From Paenibacillus durus (GTDB taxonomy: Bacteria; Bacillota; Bacilli; Paenibacillales; Paenibacillaceae), in the NCBI RefSeq assembly GCF_000756615.1, contig NZ_CP009288.1:868001-932000 (forward strand): 64,000 nucleotides of DNA. Reading direction: 5' to 3'. Position numbers and translations under genes: made by a program. Below, piece by piece: positions 1 through 9,320 of this stretch (its first letter is position 1; each line of letters begins with the position of its first letter). Under the pieces are notes generated by a model, which worked only from the letters and a program-made list of their open reading frames with translations, did not search any database and was not told where the DNA came from.

Positions 1-1424
1 ACATTCGTGCGAAAGTGGCAGCCGAAGTGAACAGCAATCCGAATGGAATCGCTGCGGCGCGAAGCTGGCTGAGCGGGAAATCGGCGGAAGAGCAGCAGAG
101 CGCCTACCAGAAGAGCTACGCCCAGCCAGTTGAACCGAAGAAGAGTAAGAAAGAGAAACAAGCGGAGCTGGCAGAGAGTCAGAAGGAATATGAGCAGGAA
201 GACCGGGACCGGACAGCGGTGTATGAGTGGAATCAAAGCGCGAAGAAGATCATGGAGCAAGGAGCACGGGAAGGCAAGTCGCCAGCGGAGATTCAGGCGA
301 TGCTTCCACCGCAACCTATACTTTCGCGAAGGGCGCCGCAGGAAAGCCATGAGCCGGGTATAATCGAGCAGATGCTGGATTTTACGGGGATCGGGAAACT
401 GGTGGATCAACTGGGACCTGTCCTGGACGCGCTGCAACTGGAGCACATCATCCCGCAGAAACCGGATTATCTCAGCAAGCATACGGAAAAAAAGGTATAC
501 TTATCCCGGTATACCTTCCAAGTGTTAGTCATCGATCCCCAAGTTCTGATCGCGGAGATCAATATCTTATTCGGAGCGGTGGCAATCATCGGGGCATTTA
601 CGACGGGAGGGGGATCGTTGTATCTCCTGGCGCTCGCAGATGGGGTCATAGGCGCAGGCATGGTTGCTGTCAACATTGAGAAGCTAATCGATCTCAAGAA
701 CGGAAATGGGAATACGAATCCGAGCCTCCTCGGTATAGACCAGAAGATGCTGGATGATATGGGGCTCGCTATCGCGTTTGTGAATCTAGCGTTCTTGATG
801 AAGCACGGCTTGTACAAGGCGGCGGATAAACTAGCGAATGGCAGGAATATTGCGGCGCTGGAAGAGCTGGAAGATGCTTCGAAGGCTTTGAAGGCAGGGG
901 GGACGGGTGAACTTCCACCTCTTAAACCTGTTGAACCACGAGGCGAGCCGATTGAATTTGTTCCTGCATTCAAACAAGAAGAGATAGCTTTAAAAACGTA
1001 TGAAAGATTGAGGGCTACAGGTTTAGATATGCAAGAGATTGAAGTTTTTGCTCGAAATACTGGACTTAGTGTGGAGGAAGCTAAGCAATTAAAAACGCAC
1101 TTATTTTTGACAAAACACGTAAATATGCCGGATCATGTAGGTGGAAAGTATTACTACGAGGGGTACTTTGATCCTGATATTGGCATAGCATATGGATGGG
1201 AAAAAGCACTAAAAGGAGAATTACCTCCAGATGAAAAAGCATGGTTTAGGCAATTAGCAGATCACGAATTGGCAGAAAGTAAGTTAATGCAAGAGGGTGT
1301 TGTTTATCGTAAAATTGAGTCCTGGGATCCTGTTGATAATTTGACTGGAGATCCACCAGGTGCTCATGATTTAGCGCCTCCTCCACCAGATGAGTTATAT
1401 CCAGGTATGATTGTAAAGTATTAA
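1..1424 (+). CDS. Cassette 1: VgrG-like spike C-terminal part fused to HEL-x-E toxin tail (5' partial)
   Basis: The reading frame is open to the left edge (codons from base 3), so this is the 3' part of a longer gene. In order it encodes a KK/E-rich helical linker, a conserved block with LSKHTEKKVYLSRYTF, two hydrophobic segments (about nt 515-690) that could be a membrane translocation region, then the GGTGE junction near nt 900. The AT-rich tail after the junction has VFARNTGL, HLFL, a YF..D.D.A..W block and a HELAES motif near nt 1262. Tails of the same family follow the junction in cassettes 4 and 8. Backbone homology to the longer copies at 14624 and 23980 identifies a contractile-injection spike effector. 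The HEL-x-E residues are candidate catalytic or metal-binding residues, but the activity is unknown. This is the only cassette here that could belong to a full-length expressed gene. Confidence 0.8.
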   Translation, partial: IRAKVAAEVNSNPNGIAAARSWLSGKSAEEQQSAYQKSYAQPVEPKKSKKEKQAELAESQKEYEQEDRDRTAVYEWNQSAKKIMEQGAREGKSPAEIQAMLPPQPILSRRAPQESHEPGIIEQMLDFTGIGKLVDQLGPVLDALQLEHIIPQKPDYLSKHTEKKVYLSRYTFQVLVIDPQVLIAEINILFGAVAIIGAFTTGGGSLYLLALADGVIGAGMVAVNIEKLIDLKNGNGNTNPSLLGIDQKMLDDMGLAIAFVNLAFLMKHGLYKAADKLANGRNIAALEELEDASKALKAGGTGELPPLKPVEPRGEPIEFVPAFKQEEIALKTYERLRATGLDMQEIEVFARNTGLSVEEAKQLKTHLFLTKHVNMPDHVGGKYYYEGYFDPDIGIAYGWEKALKGELPPDEKAWFRQLADHELAESKLMQEGVVYRKIESWDPVDNLTGDPPGAHDLAPPPPDELYPGMIVKY

Positions 1425-1446
1425 ACCATATTAGTGAGGCGAAAAA

Positions 1447-2268
1447 ATGAAAAAAAACTTTGAAGAAGCTAGAACACGTATTAAAAATATAAATTGGGAG
1501 TATAAGGTAAGAAATAAGCCCTCTCATCCTGTTTTGGTAACTGAGTTTATAAGAAGCGGTAATATGTTTTTAGATTACAATGATTATGATCCAAATAATA
1601 GACGAGCTATTTTTAGTGCATCTTTGATTTGTAAAATTGACTTACCAATAGATATTAATGGTGTTTGCACAGAATTAAATGAAGTAAAAGATGGTTGGGC
1701 TAAAATGATCTGTACTTTTTATTTAGAATGGTCATATTTGGTTGATCAGGAATTTCCCCCAGCACTTCGATTCAAAGATTTATATGATCCAATCATTAAA
1801 TTGTATGAGCGTGGAGGAAGAATAAGCTATCATCATCATGAGCTGGTCTGTGGAAAGTATGGCTGGTCACGTAATTCAGCTTTAATTTTAAGAAATACAC
1901 CCCCACTGGATATCCATGATGAAATATTGGATGAAATGGATAATGCATGGTACTATAATCAAAGACTAGATAGGGATTATTTGGATAATTTGAACATAGA
2001 ACAGAATAGTCCCGAGGAAGTTGCTGGGATCATACTGGAGAGATTAAGGGCTTGCAACAATACCTTAGGGGAGAATATTATTATTCAAACTACATTAGGT
2101 GAGTTACTATTAAACAATGGAATACTTGCCTATGAGCATCTAAAAATTATAAAAAATAAACTTGAACAATTTAAGATGAGTGACTTGAGCGTATTATTGC
2201 CTGATGCAGAAAAGGAAGATTTATCTTTTCGGATTAAGGAAGTTTTAGCTAGGCTTAAAGAAATATAA
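1447..2268 (+). CDS. Putative immunity protein for cassette 1 toxin
   Basis: Starts 22 nt after the toxin stop behind GTGAGG, so it is probably co-transcribed with it. The 273-residue product is soluble-looking, with no signal peptide. Its middle part (FYLEWSYL ... LYDPIIKLYERGG ... NTPPLDI) matches the C-terminal half of the immunity candidates at 17842 and 32927, which follow toxins of the same family. That pairing supports an immunity role. It is about 110 residues longer than those two, with an extra C-terminal helical domain of unknown purpose. The coding sequence is AT-rich, unlike the spike backbone. No characterised family was recognised. Confidence 0.7.
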   Translation: MKKNFEEARTRIKNINWEYKVRNKPSHPVLVTEFIRSGNMFLDYNDYDPNNRRAIFSASLICKIDLPIDINGVCTELNEVKDGWAKMICTFYLEWSYLVDQEFPPALRFKDLYDPIIKLYERGGRISYHHHELVCGKYGWSRNSALILRNTPPLDIHDEILDEMDNAWYYNQRLDRDYLDNLNIEQNSPEEVAGIILERLRACNNTLGENIIIQTTLGELLLNNGILAYEHLKIIKNKLEQFKMSDLSVLLPDAEKEDLSFRIKEVLARLKEI

Positions 2269-2309
2269 AAATAACCAAAGCCCCACCTAATGAAGGGGGC
2301 ATAAGTAAT

Positions 2310-2478
2310 CTTAAGTCATCTTGTACAGGTACCAGCTAAAGATCGTACAATAAAACCAACAACCAAATACTAATTAAATTGACAAACACTTGTTAAACTT
2401 TCAAAAGCTTATTCCAACTTGAACGATAAGTAGGAATGAGCTTTTTTTATGCTCTAAATTAAAGGAGGAATAAAACAA
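2310..2478 (+). repeat. Cassette-end repeat, copy R1, with terminator
   Basis: First of eight copies of a cassette-end repeat (others near 6927, 10765, 18362, 23740, 30447, 33425 and 34622). The conserved core is a hairpin at 2404-2448, with arms AAGCTTATTCC and GGAATGAGCTT followed by seven T, typical of a Rho-independent terminator. Upstream conserved pieces include GATCGTACAAT and GACAAACACTTG. An AAAGGAGGAA ribosome-binding-like stretch follows the hairpin and leads only into a short broken frame. Confidence 0.85.
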
Positions 2479-2588
2479 TGGCAGAGCAGATTGTTACTGC
2501 TAACCCATAATGACCGGAGGTTGACGGTGTAAGCTGTCCTGCTATTGACGGCCATGCTGTCCGCAGTAGGATAGAAAAGCAGGGAGAA

Positions 2589-3389
2589 TCATGACAATTC
2601 TCCCTGGATCACGCGCTTTACCATATGGTCGTCCACAATCCGGTGCTTGTTCTGTGCGCCGTAGATCAACGCGTGGGTACAGAGCTTGTTCACCAGCCGG
2701 GCGGCTCCGCTGGAAAAACGGTAGATTTCATCCATCGCCGCCTCCGTAAACAGTTCATGCTCGGCACCTGCTGCACTCAGATGCCTCTTCATATAGGCCC
2801 CCACTTCCGCCCGGTCCATATGCGGAAGATAACACTGCATATCAATTCGCTGGCGGATCGCCGCATAGGCTTGCAGCCCCAGCCGGTCCCACAGTTCGCT
2901 TTGCCCCACCAGAATCAGGGCCATCGGACTCTGTGAATCCATTTTCAGATTTAGTAGAAATCGCAGTTCCTCCAGCATCTCCCGGTCCAGCAGATGGGCT
3001 TCATCGACCACGACCACGGGCTGTAGCCGGTGAATCCCACGCATGAGTTCAATCTCCCGGTGTAACTGCCGTTTTGCATCCCCCCGGTAAAATTTCGACT
3101 CACAGCCGAGCTGCTCCAGCAGCCCTTTGTAGAAGTGGCGCGGGGTCAGTTTCGAATCGGACAGGTAGAGTAGCTTAAAGCGCGCCTCGTCCAGTTCCTT
3201 GGCTAACCGCCGGATCGTAGTCGTTTTCCCGGTCCCGCAGTCCCCTGTGAGCACGGCAAACCACTGGCGTTCCGCGACATAGGCCAGACGCCCGAGCATT
3301 TCTTCCTGCGACGCAGACGCATATAACTCGTCTACCGCAAGATCTCTGGAGAACGGAGCACGGTGCAACTCGTAGAAGGACTCAAACAT
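2589..3389 (-). CDS. ExeA/TniB-like AAA ATPase of the element
   Basis: A 266-residue AAA ATPase with Walker A GDCGTGKTT and Walker B VVVVDEAHLL. It matches the ExeA/TniB class that assists DDE transposases in target selection or complex assembly. The start at 3389 is preferred because GGAGG lies 6 nt upstream; an ATG at 3395 touches the ribosome binding site. The start overlaps the 3' end of the transposase gene, indicating translational coupling. Function is inferred from motif and context. Confidence 0.8.
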   Translation of the reverse strand: MFESFYELHRAPFSRDLAVDELYASASQEEMLGRLAYVAERQWFAVLTGDCGTGKTTTIRRLAKELDEARFKLLYLSDSKLTPRHFYKGLLEQLGCESKFYRGDAKRQLHREIELMRGIHRLQPVVVVDEAHLLDREMLEELRFLLNLKMDSQSPMALILVGQSELWDRLGLQAYAAIRQRIDMQCYLPHMDRAEVGAYMKRHLSAAGAEHELFTEAAMDEIYRFSSGAARLVNKLCTHALIYGAQNKHRIVDDHMVKRVIQGELS

Positions 3390-4734
3390 GGCCATCCTCC
3401 GCCTGCACTCTGCGGTACGTCACCGCAGGTGCTTCCCGCTGTTTGCGCTGCTGGTGTCGCTGCTCTGCCGCCTCCAGCAGTCTCGACGTGTCGGTCATAG
3501 ATGCGCCCAGGTGCTCCGGCAACGCCGGACGGGTTCCCGCCCGCTGACCGATTTCCATCTCGCGCACCCGCCACGGCGCTCGTCCCTCATACTCAATCGT
3601 CAGTTCCGTGGGGTCTGCCGGGTCATAAACCACCTCGACCGTACAGCCAATGACCGTCAGGCCCACTTCGTACTTTCGGTTCATGAAGCTAATGCAGCCC
3701 GACTTGTCGACCTTCCGCTTTTCACTATGCAAGAACGCGTCCGCCAAGGTATCCGGGTCCATGAACCGCAGCGCTTTCTTGTCACTCCGAAACGCCGTTT
3801 CCGGGCTTTGCTTGTCCGGCAGGGCGGAGTGGGGCTTGTGCTGGTAGCACTCCGAGAGCCATACCTCGAAGCGCTCATTCAACTGCTCGAGTGTCTTCGG
3901 CTTCTCCAAGGCGACTTCGCTCAGAAACGAATCGACGATTTGGTTAAACCGTTCGACCTTGCCTTTGGATTCAGGCGAGTAGGGCTTCGCATAGAGCAGC
4001 CGGGTTCCGAGCTTGGAACATATCCGGGTCATGGCTTGGGTACGGTACTGCTTGCCGTTGTCAAAATAGACCGCTTCTGGTACCCCATACTTCTGGATCG
4101 CTTGGCGAAACGCCGATTCGACCAGCCGCTGGTCCATGACCGGCACAAACTCCCCATGCAGAATAAACCTTGTAGCGTCGTCAATGAACACGACCAGATA
4201 CACCTGTTTCATCGTCCCGCTTTCGCCAAGGGGCAAATACGGTCCGTATTTGAGGTCTGACTGCCACAGCTGGTTCCGGTGGCGCTGCTGGAAGCGTCTG
4301 GCGGCAACCCCGGATTCGGCGTACATCCGCAGATGGCGCGAGCTGTAGCCACAGGCAGTCAGTCTCTCCTGCAGGGTACTACGCTTAATTTGGCCCGGCG
4401 AAATCCGCCCTTCCCATTCTAAAATCTGAATGAGCTGTGCGACGCTGCGGCCGGGGACCTCCCGGCGCAAGAGAATCGCTTGCTCGAGCACGGCGGTAGG
4501 AAGAATCTCTTCGGAGGGCTGCCGCCCTTTGCCTTTGGGCTTCAGGCCGGTAAATCCTTCGCTCCGGTAACTCGCCAAATACCGGCGCAAGGTACGTTCG
4601 GAGAGTCCGGTTTGCTTACAAATCTGCGCTTTCATCTCCCGGGCTTTGGCCGGGTCCAGCCCTTCGGCAAGCAGGGGAGCGAGAAGCTGCATCCGCTCTG
4701 CGGCGAGGGCTTCGGCTTTCTTTTGGTCTTTCAT
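3382..4734 (-). CDS. DDE (rve-type) transposase
   Basis: 450 residues with N-terminal helix-turn-helix (TGLSERTLRRYLASY) and an integrase-core catalytic triad: QSDLKYGP (first D), YFDNGKQY (second D) and SKGKVERFNQ (E). A Mu/Tn552-like C-terminal beta domain follows. The ATG at 4734 is chosen because an AAGGAG lies upstream and the extra upstream codons do not look like transposase. It lies between the DUF6431-like gene and the ATPase gene, a three-gene order that supports a self-contained element. Confidence 0.85.
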   Translation of the reverse strand: MKDQKKAEALAAERMQLLAPLLAEGLDPAKAREMKAQICKQTGLSERTLRRYLASYRSEGFTGLKPKGKGRQPSEEILPTAVLEQAILLRREVPGRSVAQLIQILEWEGRISPGQIKRSTLQERLTACGYSSRHLRMYAESGVAARRFQQRHRNQLWQSDLKYGPYLPLGESGTMKQVYLVVFIDDATRFILHGEFVPVMDQRLVESAFRQAIQKYGVPEAVYFDNGKQYRTQAMTRICSKLGTRLLYAKPYSPESKGKVERFNQIVDSFLSEVALEKPKTLEQLNERFEVWLSECYQHKPHSALPDKQSPETAFRSDKKALRFMDPDTLADAFLHSEKRKVDKSGCISFMNRKYEVGLTVIGCTVEVVYDPADPTELTIEYEGRAPWRVREMEIGQRAGTRPALPEHLGASMTDTSRLLEAAEQRHQQRKQREAPAVTYRRVQAEDGHV

Positions 4735-4774
4735 GGGTCGGTAAACTCCTTCCTGAAATGAACTCAAGGAGAGT

Positions 4775-5320
4775 CTACCGTAGAGCCGGGGCGGACAGAT
4801 AGGCAAAACGGGTATGTACCCACAAATGAGCGTTTGCGACGGGGCGGACAAGTCTGGCCAGCCAGCCGGGTCCTTGCTGACGAAAGGCGGGGGCGGAGGT
4901 CATACGCAGGTGATCCGAAGCTTCGGGGGACCCGGGAGCGAGGCCGGACATCCGAGCCTCCAGCGCCTGCAGAACGAGGATGAAGTAGATAGAGAGCACG
5001 CGAAACCAGACCTTCCAACGCCGTAACGTAGAGGTTTCCGCGCAGGCGGTCACGGACGCCTCCGGCTCCGTGACCGCCTGTTCGATACAACGGGAATCGT
5101 ACCGTTTATAGGGAATGAGTAGATCCGGGAGCTCATGGTGAATCCTGCGGCATCCCACACACCGGAGTCTGCGAATCACCAGTTGGCGCAGCTCACCACC
5201 CCCACCCCGGACCTTCCGCTCCCGGCTACCGATAATCTCCAGGTTCTCTGTGCAGCACGGGCAGGGCACCTCCTCCGCACCCCTGACGAAAAACACCAGG
5301 GATCTTTTCAACCAGCGCAT
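4775..5320 (-). CDS. DUF6431-like zinc-ribbon protein of the element
   Basis: 181 residues. The N-terminal half has CPCC and a second pair CVGC, likely a zinc ribbon, followed by RRIHHELPDLLIPYKRY. This resembles the DUF6431 proteins found beside such transposases; the family name is from memory. A probable role is DNA binding at the element ends. It is the first gene of the element and ends 41 nt before the transposase start. Confidence 0.6.
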   Translation of the reverse strand: MRWLKRSLVFFVRGAEEVPCPCCTENLEIIGSRERKVRGGGGELRQLVIRRLRCVGCRRIHHELPDLLIPYKRYDSRCIEQAVTEPEASVTACAETSTLRRWKVWFRVLSIYFILVLQALEARMSGLAPGSPEASDHLRMTSAPAFRQQGPGWLARLVRPVANAHLWVHTRFAYLSAPALR

Positions 5321-5583
5321 ACTCTGTTACAATGACCATGTCTAATGATGAAGGATATTTCCGGTGCGGCCTGTGCTAGCAGGCATACACGCGATGGAAG
5401 TATCCTTTTTCCTTTGCTAGAATACGGTCATTATATCTGGCAACTTCCGGACAGGCAATCCCGCCAGCTTCGCGGCGTTATGCTTTAGCAGAAACAGCAG
5501 ATATAGGCAGTAGAAAAAGCAGGTTTGATTGCTCAGGCCCAAGCAGAGTATGAGGCATTATTATTAGGAAGAATTACGAGTAT

Positions 5584-6434
5584 TTGAGATGCCGGGAGCG
5601 GCCAAAATGCAGGTTTTGGACGGGAGGGGGATCGTTGTATCTCCTGGCGCTCGCAGATGGGGTTATAGGCGCAGGCATGGTCGCCGTCAACATTGAGAAG
5701 CTAATCGATCTCAAGAACGGAAATGGAAATACGAATCCGAGCATCCTCGGTATAGACCAGGCGATGCTGGATAATATGGGACTCGCCATCGCGTTTGTGA
5801 ACCTGGCGTTCTTGATGAAGCACGGCTTGTATAAGGCGGCGGATAAACTAGCGAATAGCAGGAATATTGCGGCGCTGGATGATGCTTGGAAGGCTTGGAG
5901 GGCAGGGGGGACGGGTGAAGTTAGTAAGACAGAAAGCATAATTGATGATCTTTACAATAGAACTAAAAATGTGAGGGATCAAATAAAGCAAAAAGCAGAT
6001 GAAATAAGAAATTCAGATGCATATAAAAATCTTTCAAGTAAAAATAGAAGAATTTTAGAGCAAAAACTAAGAAGATTAGAAAAAGGAAATTTAGCTGCCG
6101 CAAGAGTTAATATTCCTGGTATTAAAGAAGATCATATTTCTCATAGTCAAATTAATACACTGAACGATTTATTTGCCGACCTTGACAATTTTACCCATGA
6201 AACTAATAATAAAAACTTCGAAACTATATAGAGGATGGTTTTCCTCGATATCAAGACACTGAAGCCAAGATTTTAGAGGACATCGCTTCAAAAATTAAAG
6301 ATCCAAATGTAGCGGGTGAAATTGATCTGTTTACAAATTTTGACACGTGCCAAAGTTGCACTAATTTGATATTTGAATTTAGACGTAAATTTCCTAATAT
6401 TAAATTGAACATTTACACTAATAGCATGAGATAA
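5584..6434 (+). pseudogene. Cassette 2: collapsed spike backbone plus frameshifted deaminase toxin
   Basis: The backbone starts inside the spike (EMPGAAKMQ) and jumps directly to the second hydrophobic segment (GGGSLYLL), a deletion of about 1 kb relative to cassette 3. After the GGTGE junction (about 5905-5919) the AT-rich tail runs to a TAG at 6229-6231. The next frame (6231-6434) continues with DTEAKILEDIA and TNFDTCQSCTNLIFEF and ends at TAA 6432. DTE plus CQSC fits the deaminase-fold toxin family BURPS668_1122 (Toxin-deaminase), where these residues bind zinc and activate water. The frame break sits just before the catalytic part, so no active toxin can be made from this copy without frameshifting. 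Confidence 0.75.
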
Positions 6435-6447
6435 AAGGATGTGTATT

Positions 6448-6852
6448 ATGAGTACTTATGAAGAAATTAAAGATTCTGTGGATTTTGGTTTTGAAGAATA
6501 TATTGGTAATAACAAGTACAATAGTGCTCAGGCTTCTGCAAGAATTTTAGAGGAGGACTGGTGGCTATTAAACGAAGGCACATTCAGTAAAACAGCATTT
6601 TTTATATGCTTGGCCTTAGAAAGTCTCAAAATGAATGAAATTGCAGACTTTATAATGTTAAAATTAGATACCTTCTTAAGAAATTTAGATTTCGAAGATT
6701 ATATTGAAAAAGATGATGTAAAGCAACTTCTTCATGATATCAATTTGTACAAAGAATTTATAGAAAAGGATGATTATAAAATATTAAAGACAGATGAAAC
6801 TTGGAAAGGTAGACTTGAATATATTTTGAGTTTAAAACAAGAAGATTTATAA
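6448..6852 (+). CDS. Putative immunity protein for cassette 2 deaminase toxin
   Basis: 134 residues, acidic, predicted helical and cytoplasmic (MSTYEEIKDSVDFGFEEY...). The ATG at 6448 is preferred over 6439 because AAAAGG lies about 9 nt upstream. It starts 13 nt after the toxin tail stop, the immunity position in every cassette here. No family recognised. The gene is intact although its toxin is broken. Confidence 0.6.
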   Translation: MSTYEEIKDSVDFGFEEYIGNNKYNSAQASARILEEDWWLLNEGTFSKTAFFICLALESLKMNEIADFIMLKLDTFLRNLDFEDYIEKDDVKQLLHDINLYKEFIEKDDYKILKTDETWKGRLEYILSLKQEDL

Positions 6853-6924
6853 GAACTGTTTATGCGAGTTGAATTCCCCATCGTCCCTAGTGTGATTGAA
6901 GTTTATAAAATTGATCTAATCAAA

Positions 6925-7115
6925 AAAGGGTCTGTCAAGATTTTCGTATAAACTCACTTTACAACTAGAACAACCAAGATCGTACAATTCAATCAACAAA
7001 CCAAACATTAAACATTACACTTGGTTAACTTTCAAAGGCTTATTCCAACTTGACTATGAGTTAGGAATGAGCCTTTTTTGCATGCTCAAAATCAAAGAAG
7101 GAAGAAAGGTGAAGA
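6925..7115 (+). repeat. Cassette-end repeat, copy R2, with terminator
   Basis: Contains GGTCTGTCAAGATTTTCGTA, then AACTCACTTTACAAC, a GATCGTACAAT piece and the terminator hairpin at 7034-7079 (arms AAGGCTTATTCC / GGAATGAGCCTT, then T6). The arms show a compensated A-T to G-C change relative to R1, evidence that the hairpin is under selection. Confidence 0.85.
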
Positions 7116-7254
7116 AAAACAATTGCAAAGAAGGCACAAGCACAGAAAGTGAGCTTCAAACCCAACTCACCTGTTCACAATCTCAAGACCGTGCAAAAAA
7201 GGTCAAAGTGCTGATAAATTAATAAAAGCACCTAAGAGAGGCGCGCGGATTAAG
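7116..7254 (+). other. Leader remnant between R2 and cassette 3
   Basis: A decayed coding stretch (reading IAKKAQAQKVSFKP then HNLKT) ends at a stop before the spike fragment. A similar piece lies after R6 at about 30620-30715 and joins its spike fragment at a different point. It looks like the 5' part of a gene that once followed the repeat. Confidence 0.4.
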
Positions 7255-9261
7255 GTGTATTTTCCAAGCGGTACCGAGAAGCAGGCGATCGCAATCAACT
7301 CGGTTCGCGGCGGAAGCGAGGAGATGAAGAGCCGGACGGTGTTCCAGAAGCCCACGACGAAAGTGTTCGAGATGCCGGGAGCGGCTAAAATGCAGCTGGG
7401 AGACGACGGCGTCCTGTTCGAGAAAGGGACGGTCAGCCTGCATCTGGATGGCGGGAACATTACGGTTAATGCAAGCGAGGATCTGCTGCTGGTCGTAGGC
7501 AACCGGATGGAGCTGGGGAGCGGGAGCGAGAAGGGAGTGCTCGAGTCCATCCGCATGCGCGCTGCGCAGCAGATTGCACTGCAAACGAACGCTGCCCATT
7601 ATATGGTCATCCAAGAAAACCGGGTGGGCATCAAGAGCAGCAAGCTGGACTTCCAGAAAGTCGAAGCGGATTTCATGGAGCTGCTGACGGATGAAGAACT
7701 CAAGCAGATGTATATCGATGAACAGGCCGAAGCGAAAATCTGGCAAGAAGAACTGGATTTCAACAAAAATATCCCCGTGCCGATGTCCGGAGTGCCTGTG
7801 ACCGTACCCTTGCCGGAAGGCCACAAGTCGGACATTCGTGCGAAAGTGGCAGCCGAAGTGAACAGCAATCCGAATGGAGTCGATACGGCGCGAAGCTGGC
7901 TGAGCGGGAAATCAGCGGAAGAGCAGCAGAACGCCTACCAGAAGAGCTACGTCCCGCCAGCTGAACCGAAGAAGAGTAAGAAAGAGAAACAAGCGGAGCT
8001 GGCAGAGCGGCAGAAGGAATATGAGCAGGAAGACCAGGACCGGACCGCGGTGTATGAGTGGAATCAAAGCGCGAAGAAGATCATGGAGCAGGGAGCACAG
8101 GAAGGCAAGTCGCCAGCGGAGATCCGGGCGATGCTCCCCCCGCAGCCTGCACTTACACCAAGAGCGCCGCAGGAAAGCCATTGGCCGGGTATGATACAAA
8201 AGATGCTGGATTTCACGGGGATCGGGAAAATGATGGAAAAGATGGGTCCTGCTCTAGACGCGTGGCAGCTCGAGCATGTCATCCCGCAGAAGCCGGACTA
8301 TCTCAGCAAGCATACAGAAAAAAAGGTATACTTATCCCGTTATACGTTCCAAGTATTAGTCATCGATCCCCAAGTTCTGATTGCGGAGATCAATCTCTTA
8401 TTCGGAGCGGTGGCGATCATCGGGGCGTTTTGGACGGGAGGGGGATCGTTGTATCTCCTGGCGCTCGCAGATGGGGTCATAGGCGCAGGTATGGTTGCCG
8501 TCAACATTGAGAAGCTAATCGATCTCAAGAACGGAAATGGAAATACGAATCCGAACCTCCTCGGTATAGACCAGGCGATGCTGGATAAAATGGGACTCGC
8601 TATCGCATTTGTGAATCTGGCGTTCTTGATGAAGCACGGCTTGTACAAGGCGGCGGATAAACTAGCGAATGGCAGGAATATCGCGGCGCTGGAAGAGCTG
8701 GAAGATGCTTTGAAGGCAGGGGGGACGGGTGAAGGTGTTATTGGGAAAACTGGTGAGGGAATACCAATTGAAGAAGTAAGACCAGATATACTTGAACAGA
8801 TTTATCGGGATGACGCAGGTGTATATGGATACTTACCTAAAGAGAGAACGCCATATGCAAAATATGATTTCACGGATGTTGAAAAGGTTAAGCAGAACAG
8901 GGCTATTAGAGAAGAGTATTTACAACAATCTAAAAAAATTCAAGAAGAAATTGATAGGATGGTGCAACAAGGTACCCCAATTGATGAAATAGCAAATAGA
9001 GTTGTTAATATGCGAAATCAAGATAAAGTTTCAGCGAGAGCAAAAATGGCACCTGAAGAATTGGCTCCAATAGAGGAAAGGAACATGAAACTATATGGTA
9101 ATCCGATAGGGCCTGATGCAAAGTGGCTTTTTGATAGTAAGAAACAAAAAATGCTTGAACAGGGATTAAATCCTACAGATTATGAAATATGGCAATCAAT
9201 AATTAAAAGCTCAATGAAAAAAGATGATGTGTTGAATACATTATTGGGATTAAAGCATTAG
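7255..9261 (+). CDS. Cassette 3: 5'-truncated spike effector with Rhs-type toxin tail
   Basis: 668 residues. Homology to the long copies begins near 7238, inside the OB-fold/spike part (RIKVYFPSGTEKQ), so the N-terminal gpD-like domain is missing. The order is: spike beta region (residues 1-130), helical KK-rich linker, hydrophobic pair (about 375-440), GGTGE junction near 490, toxin 492-668. The tail has VYGYLPKERTPY, DFTDVEKVKQNRAIREEYL and RNMKLYGNPIGP. I recall this pattern from Rhs toxin C-termini, but know no assigned activity. The tail matches cassette 5. The GTG at 7255 lacks a clear ribosome binding site, so this copy is probably silent. Confidence 0.8.
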   Translation: MYFPSGTEKQAIAINSVRGGSEEMKSRTVFQKPTTKVFEMPGAAKMQLGDDGVLFEKGTVSLHLDGGNITVNASEDLLLVVGNRMELGSGSEKGVLESIRMRAAQQIALQTNAAHYMVIQENRVGIKSSKLDFQKVEADFMELLTDEELKQMYIDEQAEAKIWQEELDFNKNIPVPMSGVPVTVPLPEGHKSDIRAKVAAEVNSNPNGVDTARSWLSGKSAEEQQNAYQKSYVPPAEPKKSKKEKQAELAERQKEYEQEDQDRTAVYEWNQSAKKIMEQGAQEGKSPAEIRAMLPPQPALTPRAPQESHWPGMIQKMLDFTGIGKMMEKMGPALDAWQLEHVIPQKPDYLSKHTEKKVYLSRYTFQVLVIDPQVLIAEINLLFGAVAIIGAFWTGGGSLYLLALADGVIGAGMVAVNIEKLIDLKNGNGNTNPNLLGIDQAMLDKMGLAIAFVNLAFLMKHGLYKAADKLANGRNIAALEELEDALKAGGTGEGVIGKTGEGIPIEEVRPDILEQIYRDDAGVYGYLPKERTPYAKYDFTDVEKVKQNRAIREEYLQQSKKIQEEIDRMVQQGTPIDEIANRVVNMRNQDKVSARAKMAPEELAPIEERNMKLYGNPIGPDAKWLFDSKKQKMLEQGLNPTDYEIWQSIIKSSMKKDDVLNTLLGLKH

Positions 9262-9320
9262 AAAAACATTAAGTGTATAGCGATGTGAAAACAATATTTG
9301 TTTAAAAGGAGTATACTCAA

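Larger units (their letters stand above)
2492..5496 (-). mobile_element. Three-gene DDE transposable element (DUF6431-like / transposase / ExeA-like ATPase)
   Basis: The ends are imperfect inverted repeats, TGTTACTGCTAACCCATAA on the left and TGTTTCTGCTAAAGCATAA as the complement of the right end. A 6-bp direct repeat, GCAGAT, flanks them at 2486-2491 and 5497-5502 and fits target duplication. The element carries three genes on the minus strand. It separates repeat R1 from the remains of cassette 2. The 3005-bp length is read directly from these ends. Confidence 0.85.

Noticed and set aside
6205..6240. Programmed -1 frameshift in the cassette 2 deaminase
   Set aside because: The A run gives T-AAA-AAC, not a canonical X-XXY-YYZ site, and the backbone of this cassette is already collapsed, so decay is simpler.
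8735..9261. Tail of cassettes 3 and 5 as a deaminase, explaining the endonuclease V
   Set aside because: No H/C/D-x-E plus C-x-x-C pair is visible in this tail. The link to endonuclease V rests on the decayed frame between them instead.
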